A DNA stretch of 64,000 bases from Deroplatys truncata (taxonomy: Eukaryota; Arthropoda; Insecta; Mantodea; Mantidae): NCBI GenBank assembly GCA_030765065.1, contig CM060978.1, forward strand, positions 115,859,692-115,923,691, given 5' to 3'. Numbering within the stretch: position 1 is the first letter of the stretch; each line of letters begins with the position of its first letter. The notes below the pieces were generated by a model. That model did not search any database. It saw nothing but the letters and a program-made list of their open reading frames with translations, and was not told where the DNA came from. The translations under genes were made by a program, and so were the position numbers. This document shows, one piece after another, positions 22,748-35,165 of this stretch.

Positions 22748-23752
22748 TCACGTATTCATACCATCTAATATTAATCTCAAACTACCATCTCGTTTTACAC
22801 TCCAACAGATCGAATTTATATACTGAGAATTACTTTGCTCAATAATCCCATTTTCTAACATGCTATTTGTCACTTTTCTGGCTTCGTCCCGAAGACTTAT
22901 AGGCAAATTATCATACTTATGCCTATATGGTGTCGCATCTTCTACCTGAAATGTATGCTGATATACGTTACATCCGCCTGGGATATTACTAAATACTGAA
23001 CTATTGTTCATCAATACGGCATGAAGGATTTGTTTTCGTGTATTCGTAATGTTGTAAGCCTCTTCACACTTGTGTAGTACTTCTTCACTTCTCATCTCTT
23101 CCCAGTTATTGTCTATCTCATTCGCGCGGTCGTCTTTTGTTCGAGTCGTAAATTTCTCTACTTCCTCTGGCCTTTCTACTAGCTGTCGAAAATATGGCGT
23201 AGTGCTCCCTTCATAACTTGTGACTACTTGCTTTATTTGCCCATTTGTTTCCATTACTTGCACAAAAAATTCCTAATCGCAAGGATCCTCCTCTTCCTTT
23301 GTCCTGTCAATCACGGAGACTTTCTCTTTTATGAACGGTACCTTTATTTCTCTATTTTCTTTTATCACGTTTAACACATCGTTTTTAAAATCTATACGTG
23401 CTTCATATTCATTAGGAAGTCACATCCTAAAATTATGTCACAAATCAAATGGTTTACAATTAAAAACATAACCTCGAAATTTTCTCCGCCGATAAGTATG
23501 TTTTATGACCTATGTCGTTCTTCCGATTGCAACACGACAAACTAAATTACTGGTGGCAAGAGCCATAATTTTGTTACCTTCATTTATCAAATTTATATAA
23601 AATTTCTGCGAACAAATTGAAGCTGATGAACCGTAATCTATAGTCGCAATAATCTCTTTCTTCGCGATTTCTATCTTAATATGAGGTGACTCAAAATTTT
23701 CCTCCTTATCTTTCTTTGCTGTAATCTTCTTACAGAGAGTGTGTGTAGGCAT
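22748..23752 (-). pseudogene. gypsy-like protease and N-terminal reverse transcriptase
   Basis: The protease part (23752-23510) contains ATIDYGSSASICS. This matches the retropepsin DTGAxxS site with the Thr replaced by Tyr and Ala by Ser. The reverse transcriptase part (23263-22748) has YQHTFQVEDATPYRHK, MLENGIIEQSNSQYIN and KRDGSLRLILDG, the first blocks of a Ty3/gypsy polymerase. The two parts share a frame but several stops lie between them. The sequence stops being polymerase-like right after the RLILD block, before the YxDD catalytic site, so the enzyme would be inactive. Confidence 0.85.
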
Positions 23753-23802
23753 ATTGTTTATTTTGGTAATGGATACTGAATTATTAAAGACGTACTGCGA
23801 AT

Positions 23803-24264
23803 CTACTGCACAGGAGTCTGTTGACAGTTTTCCTGGTTACTTCCCTGTTCATATACGGTACTGTCGTTCCTAACCGGTGCTAAAGTTATCTCATTTTCGC
23901 TCCTACTGTTTTGAGGTCTCCTTCCTCGAGTCCGAAATCCTCTTGGCACGTAATTTTCTTTCTGTTCCTCGAATCTTTCCAGGTTAGTGTTTTCCCTCCA
24001 ATGAGTGAAATTTCCCCTTTGTCTGACGTAACGCCTTCCTTGATCTCGCCCTCTTTCCGGCAATCTTTCTGTCCTGACGTAATTTATTTGTTCCTGCCGA
24101 CCTGGTCTCCCATCTATCTCCAGTCTTTCAAAATTCGGAACGTATGATTGGTAACGTTGCCTGGTATTATTCTCATGACGTCTTTCTTGTCCTCTGCTTT
24201 GGTGATAATGACTAACTTGGTAATTTCGTCTATCTCGCACGTCTAAGAAACTATGCTCCCACTC

Positions 24265-24339
<75 letters not shown>

Positions 24340-25955
24340 TTCCTGTTGTTCCAAAGCTGATATTAATTCTGTCATCTCGAAGATGCTAAGTGGTTTTGCA
24401 ATTAATAAATAATTTTGTATCCTTAAAGGATAATGCCTTGTGAGCAAACTCACAAAATCTTCCTCATTGATCGGAGGTGACAATTCCTAATCTGACTTGC
24501 ATGTTTTAGTAAATAATCGGTCATTGATATTCCCTCTGTGGATCAAACTGTCCATGACTAAGCATTGCTCGTATTCTGTGCTGTATCGTGACGTTCCAAA
24601 ACCTGTTCATGAATAACCTCTTAAAGGATTCATATGAAATTTCGCCCCGGATACCATTTGTAGCCAATCTAAAGTCTTCTGGTCCAAACAACTTTTAACA
24701 ACTATCATTTTCAATGCTTCCTGTATCTTTTTAATTTGAAAGTACTTTGACAAGTCTGCAATAAACTGTACTGAATTGGAGTTTTCATTAAATTTTGGAA
24801 GTGGCAAATCATTTAAGATATAATTATAGTTTTGTATGTCCGTTATTCCCATATTTAAATTATCTACCGTTACTTGTGCACTCTGAGTTTCGGCGTGGGC
24901 TATGGATAAACCCGCCGCGTCACTCACATTATTAGTCTACCTGAGGAAATACCTATATCATTATTCTGCGCATCAGATACATTGGCATCACATATATTGA
25001 CCCCTGAACTCAATTCTAACCTATTTACAGTACCTTGCAGATTTTCTATTGTCTGTTCCAATTTTCTACTGTTTTCATTTTGAACACCTTGGTGCTTGTT
25101 AATTTCAGAAGTTAGTTTTTGATTCAAATTTATAGACAAAACTTTTACTTCTTCGGACAACGTATTTCTTTGTGTTTCCGAATCCTTCTGAATTTCAGAT
25201 ATCTCCCCTCTGAAATTAACTTGCACCTGAATTAAATCTGCATTCGTAGCCTCCATCATCTCTCTTAGCTCACTTGAAACGCTATTCATTCGGCTTCCTA
25301 ACTCTGTACATCTTACATCAACATGTTCAATTTTAATATTAACCTCACTTCTTTAGTTAGATATTTCTCTGCTCATATCTGACATTTTCTTTGAAAATTT
25401 TCCTATCTCACTTGCTATTATTTCCTGATTTTCATCTCTCACTCTTGTCATACTACTATCTAGCTCCATAAATTTCTTTTCAATTTCTTCTCTTAATTCC
25501 CTATTACTCTTTTCCATATTCCTTTCTAATTGGTCTGTAAAACTCTTATTTAATGTTTCACCAAAATTTCTCAGCATTTCCATCAACCTACCGGCATCAA
25601 AATTAATATTTCCTACTGTATTTACATCCCTTTGTGAACCTTCATTTCCACCACCCGTTACAGTTACTTCACCCCTTTTTGGTACAATACTCTAACCCAC
25701 AGACCTAATATATCTATCTCTGTCGTCGGCTACCTGCCCTGAAATGTTTACAACAATCCCAGATGTTTGAGTTGACTGACCAGCCATTCTATTCTGACTT
25801 TCTTCACTGATATTTCCTCCCTCAAATCCTACATTGTTTGAGCTATTTTCCATGATCTGCATTGAATCACGGCCAACTGTTACATTATCCCCTTGCTTTT
25901 CTTCAGTATTGCTAGAGGATATTCTTTTGTTAATCTTTCCACTTCTCAACAACAT
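23803..25955 (-). pseudogene. gypsy-like gag region
   Basis: It begins MLLRSGKINKR at 25955. 25586-25353 and 25289-24924 are heptad-like coiled-coil segments in the same frame, separated by in-frame TAG and TAA. After a frameshift, 24927-24607 gives LPKFNENSNSVQFIADLSKY, a capsid-like segment of retrotransposon gag. 24483-23803 ends in an Arg/Gln-rich basic tail (RGRDQGRRYVRQRG, GFRTRGRRPQ) that could bind RNA; no CCHC zinc knuckle is seen. A (TA)n tract is inserted in the open frame and encodes about 11 Tyr-Ile pairs. Role inferred from order: capsid and RNA packaging. Confidence 0.75.
24269..24336. repeat. (TA)n microsatellite inside gag
   Basis: About 34 TA dinucleotides. It keeps the surrounding frame open, giving alternating Tyr-Ile. 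Confidence 0.95.
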
Positions 25956-26275
25956 TTAATCTTTCACAATTTGTTTGTTTAGTTTTAGGATATACATAAA
26001 ATTTACAGTTTTCTAATCTTTTATGTTGCTATCTGATGACCTTATTTTGATGTCCAGCTTACTGCCCCTCTCTCCTAGATGTATATGTTACCTCTGCGTC
26101 GTAGCACCATGGATCTACGTCGTCCCGCTGTCTTGGTGTCAAATTACCCTGTTGTGTTCTGTTCTCGTAGTCGCCGATGTCCTCTCATCCGTGTCGTCGG
26201 CCGTCCTGGTGGTTATTTCTGGGATCTGCGCCGTCCTAAAGTCTTGTAGTTAATTGCACCGCTCCATTCCTAGTT

Positions 26276-26342
26276 GTCTCGCCCCACGTTCTGGTTATCT
26301 CGCCCCTTCCTAGTTATCTCGCCCCACGTTCTGGGAGCCATT
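26276..26342 (-). promoter_or_regulatory. primer-binding-site region with repeated leader motif
   Basis: Right after the 5' LTR (minus strand) comes TGGCTCCCAGAACGTGGGG. It begins with TGG as expected for pairing to the CCA end of a tRNA. The motif AGAACGTGGGGCGAGATAAC occurs again about 39 bases on, with a degenerate AAGGGGCGAGATAAC between. I cannot name the primer tRNA. Confidence 0.55.
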
Positions 26343-27161
26343 TGTCGCAGTTCTCAATGGCTAGTGTTGTCTTATTTGCTGGGCGCCTGTTATTGTTTAA
26401 TTATTTTTAAATTTGAGTTCTTTGTCCTCCGGCTAGCTATTATAACTCAGTCGAGCAAGTATCTCTAAGCAGGGTGTGTAAACGGAAAGGAGTTGTTGCT
26501 AAAAGATAACACTGGTAAAAAAATTGTTTCTACACTTTTATTGCCGTCACACTTAATTAATAATTCACATATTTAATCTTTATACACGCCTGATTGAAAC
26601 TGTGATATTTACGAATGTAACTGCAGTCGTTTTAGTTGCCGCGCACCAATTACTTCGCGTACTTCACATTTTTGTAACTAACTCTGCGACGTATACCTCG
26701 CGAGAGATTCTTGAGGACTGCGTGACGTGCACCTCGTGAAAGACTCTTCAAGACTGCGCGACACTTGCTTATGGCTCGAGAATATATACTCCTTCACTTC
26801 GAATTGCCTGAACATTATAATATAGCTCCTATTGGTTACCAAATCGCGCCCACTTTAGCGTCTGTTTTGGTCAGCCAATCACTACTACTAACATATATGC
26901 TCTAGGGAAGATATTCCCTCCATTTCTAAAAAAGGCACGCTACTCTGACGTCATTTGTTTATCTCTTCTTAGTGATAAACGACTTCCCCCTCGGTTTATT
27001 GTTACCCACTTCTATTGTCAGTTTCAGTTAGGCCGTGTGTACTTATTTCCTAACAATACTTATGGCTAACAAACATCTAAAATCCTGTAATACAATAATA
27101 TTAATTTACACTACAATCACTCTGGCATTCACAGCATGTTATGATATAAAATATTGCCTCA
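26343..27161 (-). repeat. 5' LTR of gypsy-like element
   Basis: About 819 bp. On the minus strand it starts TGAGGCAATATTT and ends in CA. A TATATA near 26788-26783 lies in GAGTATATATTCTCGAG, the likely promoter. AATAAA at 26542-26537 is the likely poly(A) signal. Confidence 0.92.
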
Positions 27162-30100
27162 CAATTAACACTTATTCATATTAATCGATCAACGACTCGT
27201 GTACGTGGACTACCAGACGGCAAAGGAGTAGTCTTAGCATCAATCCGATGGTATCAATGGATTCAGCGCAAAAATTCAGCTGAAATTAATATTAAGATCG
27301 TGATCCTAGCATAATTATTAAGTAGCTTGATTAACAGATCCATATAACCCTTTCAATAAAAGCGTCCCGCGGCCAATCTAATTACGCGAGGTGAGTATTA
27401 CCTTTATCTGGGTCCATTTCCCACAGCGTTGGGAACAGGTCCGGCCATTAGCTAAGAGGAATAGCATGTAGTTCCTTATCTAACATCTTAACAACTTAAA
27501 GCACTCGGGCTTTCGAGACTCAGATCCTGGAAGTATTTACGCCATAGCCGCTGAATTGCGTGGGTGTATCGTGATGTCATATATAGCTAATTCATATTCA
27601 AAAGTGTTTCTGAACTCTCGATTTTCTCCTATTCACATAAGATGCTTTTAAGTGGACAACATACAGTTGCTTCTCGCGATGTCATGGAAAGAGAGTTCCA
27701 AGGCCAGCGTTTAGCGACCTGCTTTTAAACATTTGACTATCGCTTGGATATTGTATCCAACCCCCTTATATGCATCTTCTTATACCATATAGATTTCCGT
27801 CATTCCTCCGGACGCACTTCAGCCTTGGGCTTATTATGCTACTTGTGCCGCACCTTACAACGAAATGTGTAATGAAACTGTTTTTGCAAACGTTTATTTT
27901 GATTAACATAAAACATGTGGGAAAAGTAAGCTTTTTTAAGTTTATAGAAGCTTTTCTTTAAATCGCTGTAAAACTTGCCTCATGCTTGGCCGTTAAGATT
28001 GGCCTCGTAATTTATAACTCTCTGGTTAACTGATTATTTCTGTCAGGAGCATCTTCCCACATAATGGCATTTCATTAATTCTAATCGTGTTATCATTGTC
28101 ATTCCACTTCTGTGTAAGATAACTTCAGACCTTGTGCTTTTTAAGTATGTAGTTATACAAATTAGAGTGGGGATAGTAAAAACGCTAATTTCATTTTGAG
28201 TGAAAACTTTCATAAATTCTCATTAATTGTTTGTTCAATGAACTCGCTGTCAATATCCTATTTCTACAGATGACTTGCAAAGTCATCCATGTGTTATACA
28301 GATTTTGCTTTGATTTGTTGTTCTAAGGTGTAGTTTGATTGATCATGCTGACCAAATGAGTACACCGTAGATACTGCTTTCTGTCGGTGCAATTAATGAA
28401 TTTTAATTCTTCATAATGTGTAACAGTTTGTGGCTATGTTACAGCCAATGGATCATAAAGCATAAGCCTCAAGTATTTTGATAGCTCTTGGATTAATCGG
28501 AAATATAAATCCAGCACGAGGTCAGTGGCCACGACCATTACTGGAAAATTTATCAATGCGAAGCACTTGGAAGACTCTGGATTAATTAACTTCTGATTAT
28601 AAGAACCGTTGTTGCAGATTTGGATGTTCTTGGGCTGTGGTACGTTGTTTCTCGAAAACTCCTTGTCCTGAAAAGCTAAACATTATACAACTAATTGCTC
28701 CAAAAGTTAAGTTTATTTACGCATAATTTTATAAAATTTCTTTCATCCACAAGTGTAGAATTATTAGTTATAATTAATAAAATTACAGAAAATCTAAAAC
28801 AGATAAAGAGGCTGCAAGACTTCCGCTAAAAGTTGGCTACCGCATTTGGCTGAATTTTCCGAGCAGACTTACTGATGAGCTTTTTGTTTTAGTTTATTTT
28901 TTCTGCAACTGTTGGCAAACATGAACTAACATATTAGTCCTGCGCCAAGTGGGTAACTAACCTAGCACAACAAACAAGATACATCTCTACACCAATTAAC
29001 AAAGTGTTGCGAGTATTTTTAGATGCCCATTTCTGTAGGATCCCGGATATGAACTTATAATGACGACCTACCCCAAAATTATCCAAGTGATTCTCCTGAA
29101 TAATATAAGCGGAGTTTGCTAAAAATGATCCATCCAAAGGAATTAATAAATTAAACACATCCTGCATGAAGGGGTTCATAAACTCCCTGTGTGTTTAAAC
29201 ACAATATAACTAGGAATTTCCCAATTTTCTCGGCTACCCAAGCTAACGTTGATGTTAGATGCCCATTATATACCTTTATTAGACCTTTATTAGGAAGGTA
29301 ACATTTTTAAGTTCAAGCAAGATGCCTTGCAACCAAGAGAAAAATTATTAAAAATTGTTTAACGCCAATCTGATTGGCTTTGGTTCTTCGTTTTCTTCAG
29401 TCGCCAGGTAAATACTGGAAGAATGATACATGCCAAGAAAATAAGATAATCTAAAAAGACAACTATGCAACTAAATCCAGTTAAAGGCGACTACACAACT
29501 AAGAACAACTGTGTGGAATACAATGTTAGTGGTTTGAATGTTACCAGCATTTAAGGGAACGTTAGATGAGTAGGATTAATACTCATACCACTGTTTCTCT
29601 ATACTCGATACTCACTTTATAAATAACTGTAAAGGCGACAATGTGTTCTCTGAATCCGGTTCCTATTAGTAGTTCTTATTCTGTGTATAAACGCATGTAA
29701 CCAATTTTGTATTGCATGCTAACTCCGAAATTGTTCTGTTTGACATTATCCAAATGACAGCAATTTGTTTTATCTGGATAATGCCAAAGGTTATGGTGTT
29801 ATCAATATAAACCTGAACTACTTTAATGCGCATAACTCTTGAACCGAAATTAGGGCACATATGGAACTTTGGGGGAATATAATACACAATTGGGAGATTA
29901 CATTGTTCCCTAGTGAAAACGTTGGAAGTGTCCTCCACCGGCATCCATACATATCTGCACTCGTTTCACCATATTCTGTGACGTTCTACGAAGAGTATCC
30001 TCGCAAATGTTGTTTATTTGGTTACTAATGGATTCACGGAGTTTAGCAGTTGCTTCAATTCCACGTGTAAAGACTCAGGATCTAGTGTAGCTTCACTTTC

Positions 30101-31943
30101 TTGCTGTGAATTGCTTACTGAATTATCGACTAGCTGTAGCGCTTGCTTTCTGAGTGTTTCTTTTTTGGGGAGGTTTTTCTTCTATTCCCCCTAAAAATAT
30201 TAATGCACTACATTATGTTTCAGTCTATGTTTTCATTATTGTTATTTTTATAACATCCGACTCATTAAAACCGCTTTGTTTGAAACGAATTTCACATACT
30301 CTAGCATTTTTAGTTTGCACGAAGTTTTTGCGTTTCATAGCAGCAACTCATTTGTTGTACACACGTCGATTCCTATCTCAATAAAGGAATGAGTAATAAC
30401 TCTTTACGCCGGAATTATTTACACAACGATAAGCACTGAACGCACGCTTATGACTAAGATTTACATTTTTGGTTCAGTTAATAATACCAAACATATGCTT
30501 GCACATTTAGTTCCGCAAGCAACTCCTGGAGTCTTAATACCTTTTATAGTATGCATTGAAACAATTTAGTAGTACCATTCTTGGCCCTACGCCTCACACA
30601 ACAATAGGAAAGAAAAACTGTCCTACAATCACAAAACAACAACAGGAATTAAATGAAACCCAAGGCTAACTAATGCAAGTGATAATGAGTACCATGGCGC
30701 GATCCTAGCCTCATGGCGCTACCGCGAGGTGATGAGCATTAAACATAAAAGTGCTTCCAGAATAAAAACCAGAGATCGTAGAACGACGCGGTTTTATACA
30801 ATGTGCTCAAATTTGTTTATATTTTATTGTTAGAAGTCTTTAAAAATTTAGTTCAGCCCTTCTTTAAGTTCTTATTTGTTTCTGCTGTATTCACAGATTT
30901 TGGTCACCGGAGTAAGTAAATGAGTCACCAAGCCAGGCTATTGCAAAAGCGTGATTTATTGCACCAGCTAAATCATCTTCATTCACAATCGGTTAACCTG
31001 CAATGTTACATGAGTACCTTTACCCCTTTCCCCACTGGTTTGCATGTTTTCATTTAGATACAGGAGTCTATGAAATGTTGCATTCCACGGGATACTCAGT
31101 CAAGGTCTGTCAAGATCAACAGTCCAGCAACTGTTTGGGGACACTTGCGAGGCAATTAGTGTGAAGTCTTGACTATATTCATTCCTTATGTAGCATATAG
31201 TTAAGCGCAACAACTTTTAATAATGCAAAACTTAAAAAATTAAAAGCATCGATAACGTATCGAAGGTTTAGTATTAGACATACTTAGATACCAGCGAGTA
31301 ATGAGAGTATCGAAGTATCGACGGTATCGAGGTCCTATCCCTAATTAATACATATACCTTTAAATGAACTTCTAATGATACACATGGTATCCAAACGAGT
31401 TTAAGACAATCAACCGCAATTAAAAGGGAACGGTAAAGTTGCTGATTTAACGACCTTTAATATCTGTTGTATGACTGTTACAACTACTTAGGTTCAGATA
31501 AGCCCGAAATCCATGTAAAATGCACCCCCTCACGTGTGAGCAATGCGGAAGTAACACGAAGGCAATTCAAACACTGCATAAGATTTGGTTAAAAAGTAGA
31601 TAGTGTAACTATTACAAGTGTCTGAATACCAAGAACATATTAGCTGCAGGTAATCGGTATACATGCAGTATGATAAAACCATTGAATATTTTGAGAGATG
31701 CTGTGTTAGTTAAATCAAGAGCGAAAAAAATTAACATGTACGAAGAAAGAACACTGAAATTTGGCACTGTAAGAATAGCATATCTATATGAACATTATAA
31801 AGAGAAAAGACGTGCGTGTGTATGTTTATGTAAGATGTATCTCAAAAACCACTATCAACCGATTTTGTCACTTCTTTCACCTTATTCTTCCAAGTAGTCA
31901 CGCTATACTTCTTGGCCGTCCTTCGCTGCTTGCAAAACTCTTA
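27162..31943. other. long unannotated stretch
   Basis: 4.8 kb without a gene, RNA or shared repeat that I can recognise. Open frames are all under 95 codons with no motif. Near 31250-31320 several short TATCGA-containing motifs recur, possibly a decayed transposon end. Confidence 0.4.
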
Positions 31944-33822
31944 GGGCGGTATTCATAGTCGATTTTGGTCCGGCCCAACTTGCTACTTCCGGTGGATTTA
32001 CAGCGGACCATCGATTTTCTTATTCATAGACCGGGATTTGCGTTAGTCGGGTGATCAAACGCCTTGGTCGGGACCAAATTTTGGTCTACCTCCGAGGGGT
32101 AGATTAAAGGCAGACCATCTTTACAAAATGGATTACTTTGGAGTAATGGGCGTGGCTGCTTGCGTAGAATTCGCGAAATGAGACGGTGGAGTAAAACTAT
32201 CTACTAAAATTAGACATAATTGGAAAATATGGCGACCTAAATTTCAAAACAAATATAGGTTTAGTAAAGAAAGGTTAAAAGGCTGATAAAACGGATTCAT
32301 CCTAACCTATATGACAGACGACGATAACCGATGCTTGAATCTCAATTGATACGATGCTAATAGCACTTCCACATTATACAAGAGATGGGTATCAAGAAAA
32401 CACTACTGACCTTAGTAAGTCGCATTATAACTAATGACTCATATGTCATTGCTAGATTTACCTTTGTTAAACCGGGATTACTATGTACTTTGCGTAACAT
32501 GACGGAATGTAACGCGAAGTTAAGAAACTCTGTTAAAGTAAATATCTAATTAGGATGCACTTAACGTAACGGGAATGAATCTTTATTAATTGTTCTTTTA
32601 TTACTTCATGCTACTGCTTCACGCCGATTGGTTCTAATTGCCATGCCACATTAAACTTCACGTAACGGGAAGGAAAAGTTTGACAGTGCCAAAAGAGGAC
32701 ATTATTCCGTATGCGGGTAGGACGTATGAAATGTTAAGAAACTTACGGAATCGAGTTTCAACATTGTAACATCGAGAGCCCTAAACCGCAAGGCATAGCC
32801 AAGGGATTGAGGACCCTCAGCCTCAAAGCGTAGCCGAGGGATGTTTTTTAGGAGGAGAGGAGTGTAGCAGTTACAACTGCGAAGCGACGACAAGGCGTAT
32901 CTGAGGGATCTGCGCGTCTAAACTCGAACGAGAACCTAGATACTACACAATCAACCCTACATATTAAAAAACCCTGATTTTGTATATTTCTTAACATTTC
33001 ATACCTCCTACCCGATACGGAATAATGTCCCACTTGCGTTAAGTTCGAAATAATTCAGGCTTTGCTTACGTTTTCCCGGCGAGGAGAGGAGGATTGCAAC
33101 TCCCGGAAGGTTTATGATGTATTAGAATTTCCTCAGGTAATTATTTCAGTATAATTACTATCACACAATATTTACTTGGTTAAGATCCAGGGTGAGATTT
33201 TAATAACAGCAAATGTTCCTTCCTATTTAAATACGATTTCATTCTGAAATTTTAAGGTTAAAGGTTAATATTCCAGCAAGTTAAATTCTTATTGAAATGA
33301 TTAACAATGCCATGAAACTGTGTGGATAAGAACGTTTCCAAAAAGGGAGATGTGGCAATAGGTTAGAAGCATGCACAACACTGCCTATATATGTATTACT
33401 CCCTCCATACCTCCCTTTTGTTTTTGCGTTTGTCGAAACCGATTGGTTTTCAATAATATCCATCATTTTTTGTACTAAGGAAAATAGGCATTTTCCTCCT
33501 CCGACCATTTTAATGCACACTTCTAGGTTATCTCCATTTTTTTTTTACTTTGGGCGAGGAGTGAGCACTGAACCGATGAAAAAACAGCTGTGAAACGACC
33601 ATAGAAAGTAAAAACTAAGGAGTAACAGTGGTTAGTTTACTACTCTATAGCAGTCGCGCATGCGCAGAACTACCTTTCTTCGTCGTGTAGCATTTTCTCC
33701 TTGCTGATCCACGGCCTTTCTTGGTCCGAGGCTTTTTATCGTCTACGAATACGAAAAACTTGGTCCAGACCAAATTAGTCCAGAGATGGTCCAGACCAAC
33801 GTCAACTCTATGAATACGGCCC
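31944..33822. mobile_element. PIF/Harbinger-like non-autonomous DNA transposon
   Basis: Terminal inverted repeats start GGGCGGTATTCATAG (left) and GGGCCGTATTCATAG (right, read inward), and both continue into GGTC-rich sequence (TTTTGGTCCGG, GTTGGTCTGGACC). The 3-bp TTA flanks both ends (31941-31943 and 33823-33825), the usual PIF/Harbinger target duplication. Total 1879 bp with no transposase or Myb-like gene, so it would depend on enzymes from elsewhere. Another inverted-repeat element is nested at 32697-33030. Confidence 0.8.
32697..33030. mobile_element. nested inverted-repeat element (MITE-like)
   Basis: Left arm 32697-32742 starts GGACATTATTCCGTATGCGG and contains GTATGAAATGTTAAGAAA. 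Right arm 32987-33030 is its reverse complement with two mismatches and one indel. The 245-bp interior carries three imperfect copies of AAGGCGTAGCCGAGGGAT-like sequence (near 32793, 32824 and 32890). It has no coding capacity. The two short minus-strand frames here start in opposite arms and are artefacts. Confidence 0.8.
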
Positions 33823-33825
33823 TTA

Positions 33826-34094
33826 GTGTTCACATAGGCGGCAATGGATTCCTTCAAAGTCTTTAGGTATGCAATCTGCGTGTTGGGTATCGTTCCTGAT
33901 ACAAACGACGCGCCTTCAAAGCATTACCATCCGTCAAACCATGCATAATACGCACACCTGAGTTCTTCATTTGTGTGCATCACAGCAGACTGCAATCAAC
34001 AGAAAACTGATTTGAAACAAACCGATCAGATACTGCTAATTAACTAGGTATGACGGGAAATCATTTGCAGGGCCTGAGAAGTATTCAGGTCAAC
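33826..34094. other. unannotated spacer
   Basis: Nothing recognised. Confidence 0.4.
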
Positions 34095-34543
34095 ATCAAT
34101 TTATTCGCAACATGTTTCTGTTTCATTTTAGTTTCTGATTGGCTAATCCTAGTCCAATAGAACACCTTCATTTAACTAAAGCTTTTTGTGGTTGTTGATT
34201 GGCTATTTTATAAACTGTCTCAAAAATTACATTATTGTTTCCAAGAATGACTAGTAGCATTGTTAAACTTTCAAATTCATTATTGCCTCAAGGCTACCTC
34301 ATTGTTACCTCATTGCTAGCAACTTTTAACCTATTATTCTAACAGCTCCTACATTATTAAATTACGTAATGCATTCACATAATATTACTAAATATGTATA
34401 CAATAATATAAACATATACAATGACTGTAATATACACTTTTTATATATTGTTACATACACATGTTGCTTTAAGGTGGGCTGTTATTGAATTTATATTATA
34501 TAATTTAACTGAAGTCATTTAAGTGTTAAAAATACTGCCTCAA
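34095..34543 (+). repeat. 450-bp dispersed repeat, copy 2
   Basis: Aligns end to end with 13195-13645, ending at the same GTTAAAAATACTGCCTCAA boundary. It is followed here by unrelated sequence rather than a Penelope fragment. Confidence 0.8.
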
Positions 34544-35039
34544 ACCAAAATCAAGTATAATTAATCTGATGTTCATAGCCTCAAACGCAAAAGCTATTTC
34601 CATTAAACAACAAGGTATTTTTAGCACACGAATGAAGACATATCCAGCGAAAATATCTTTTTAAGTTGGAGCACTTGTTTTTACTTTCTCTAGGACTTAC
34701 TTATGATAAGAAGAGGAAGTGTATTCCATAAAAAAATTCGACATAGGAATTTTAACGGAAATACGCGCTATGAAGTGTCCTAATTCCAATCAAAAATTTT
34801 AAAAAAATACCTTGCTCGCAACTCTCTGTACAGCATAACTAAAAAAACGAAAACCCAGATAAATACCAACTTCGTTTTGATTGAAAAGTGATTTTAAAAT
34901 ATTGCCATGACAAAGCAAATGTATATATTGATTTCTTTGTGCGAAAAACTTGTGAAGTCCGCTTTGTTCTTATTGAATTTTAAATCCCTTGGAAACCATA
35001 AGCTACACAAAATCTCACTATAGAAAAATGTCTGATGGG
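34544..35039. other. unannotated AT-rich stretch
   Basis: Nothing recognised. Confidence 0.4.
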
Positions 35040-35165
35040 TTACATTCACATGACTTTCTCTGACCAATATCGTTTATTTTTATAGAGCTACTACAGACTA
35101 TTCCTATAAAAGCTTACTTTTCCATCTACTTCATGTTACTCGAAATAAACCTTTGCAGAAACAGT
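35040..35165 (+). repeat. 120-bp dispersed repeat, copy 2
   Basis: Contains CACATGACTTTCTCTGACC, AAAAGCTTACTTTTCCATCT, TTCATGTTACTCGA and ATAAACCTTTGCAGAAA, shared with the copies at 20426, 36760 and 38270. Confidence 0.75.

Larger units (their letters stand above)
21033..27161 (-). mobile_element. Ty3/gypsy-like LTR retrotransposon, internally deleted
   Basis: The element is on the minus strand, about 6.1 kb. Paired LTRs (26343-27161 upstream, 21033-21843 downstream) begin TG and end CA in element orientation. The 4 bp CAAT flank both ends (21029-21032 and 27162-27165), which fits the 4-6 bp target duplications of this group. Order inside is leader, gag-like region, protease, start of reverse transcriptase, integrase tail, 3' region. 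Most of reverse transcriptase, RNase H and integrase are missing, and gag has stops, so it cannot be autonomous. Two related LTR copies lie at 17503-18346 and 57382-58101. Confidence 0.9.
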
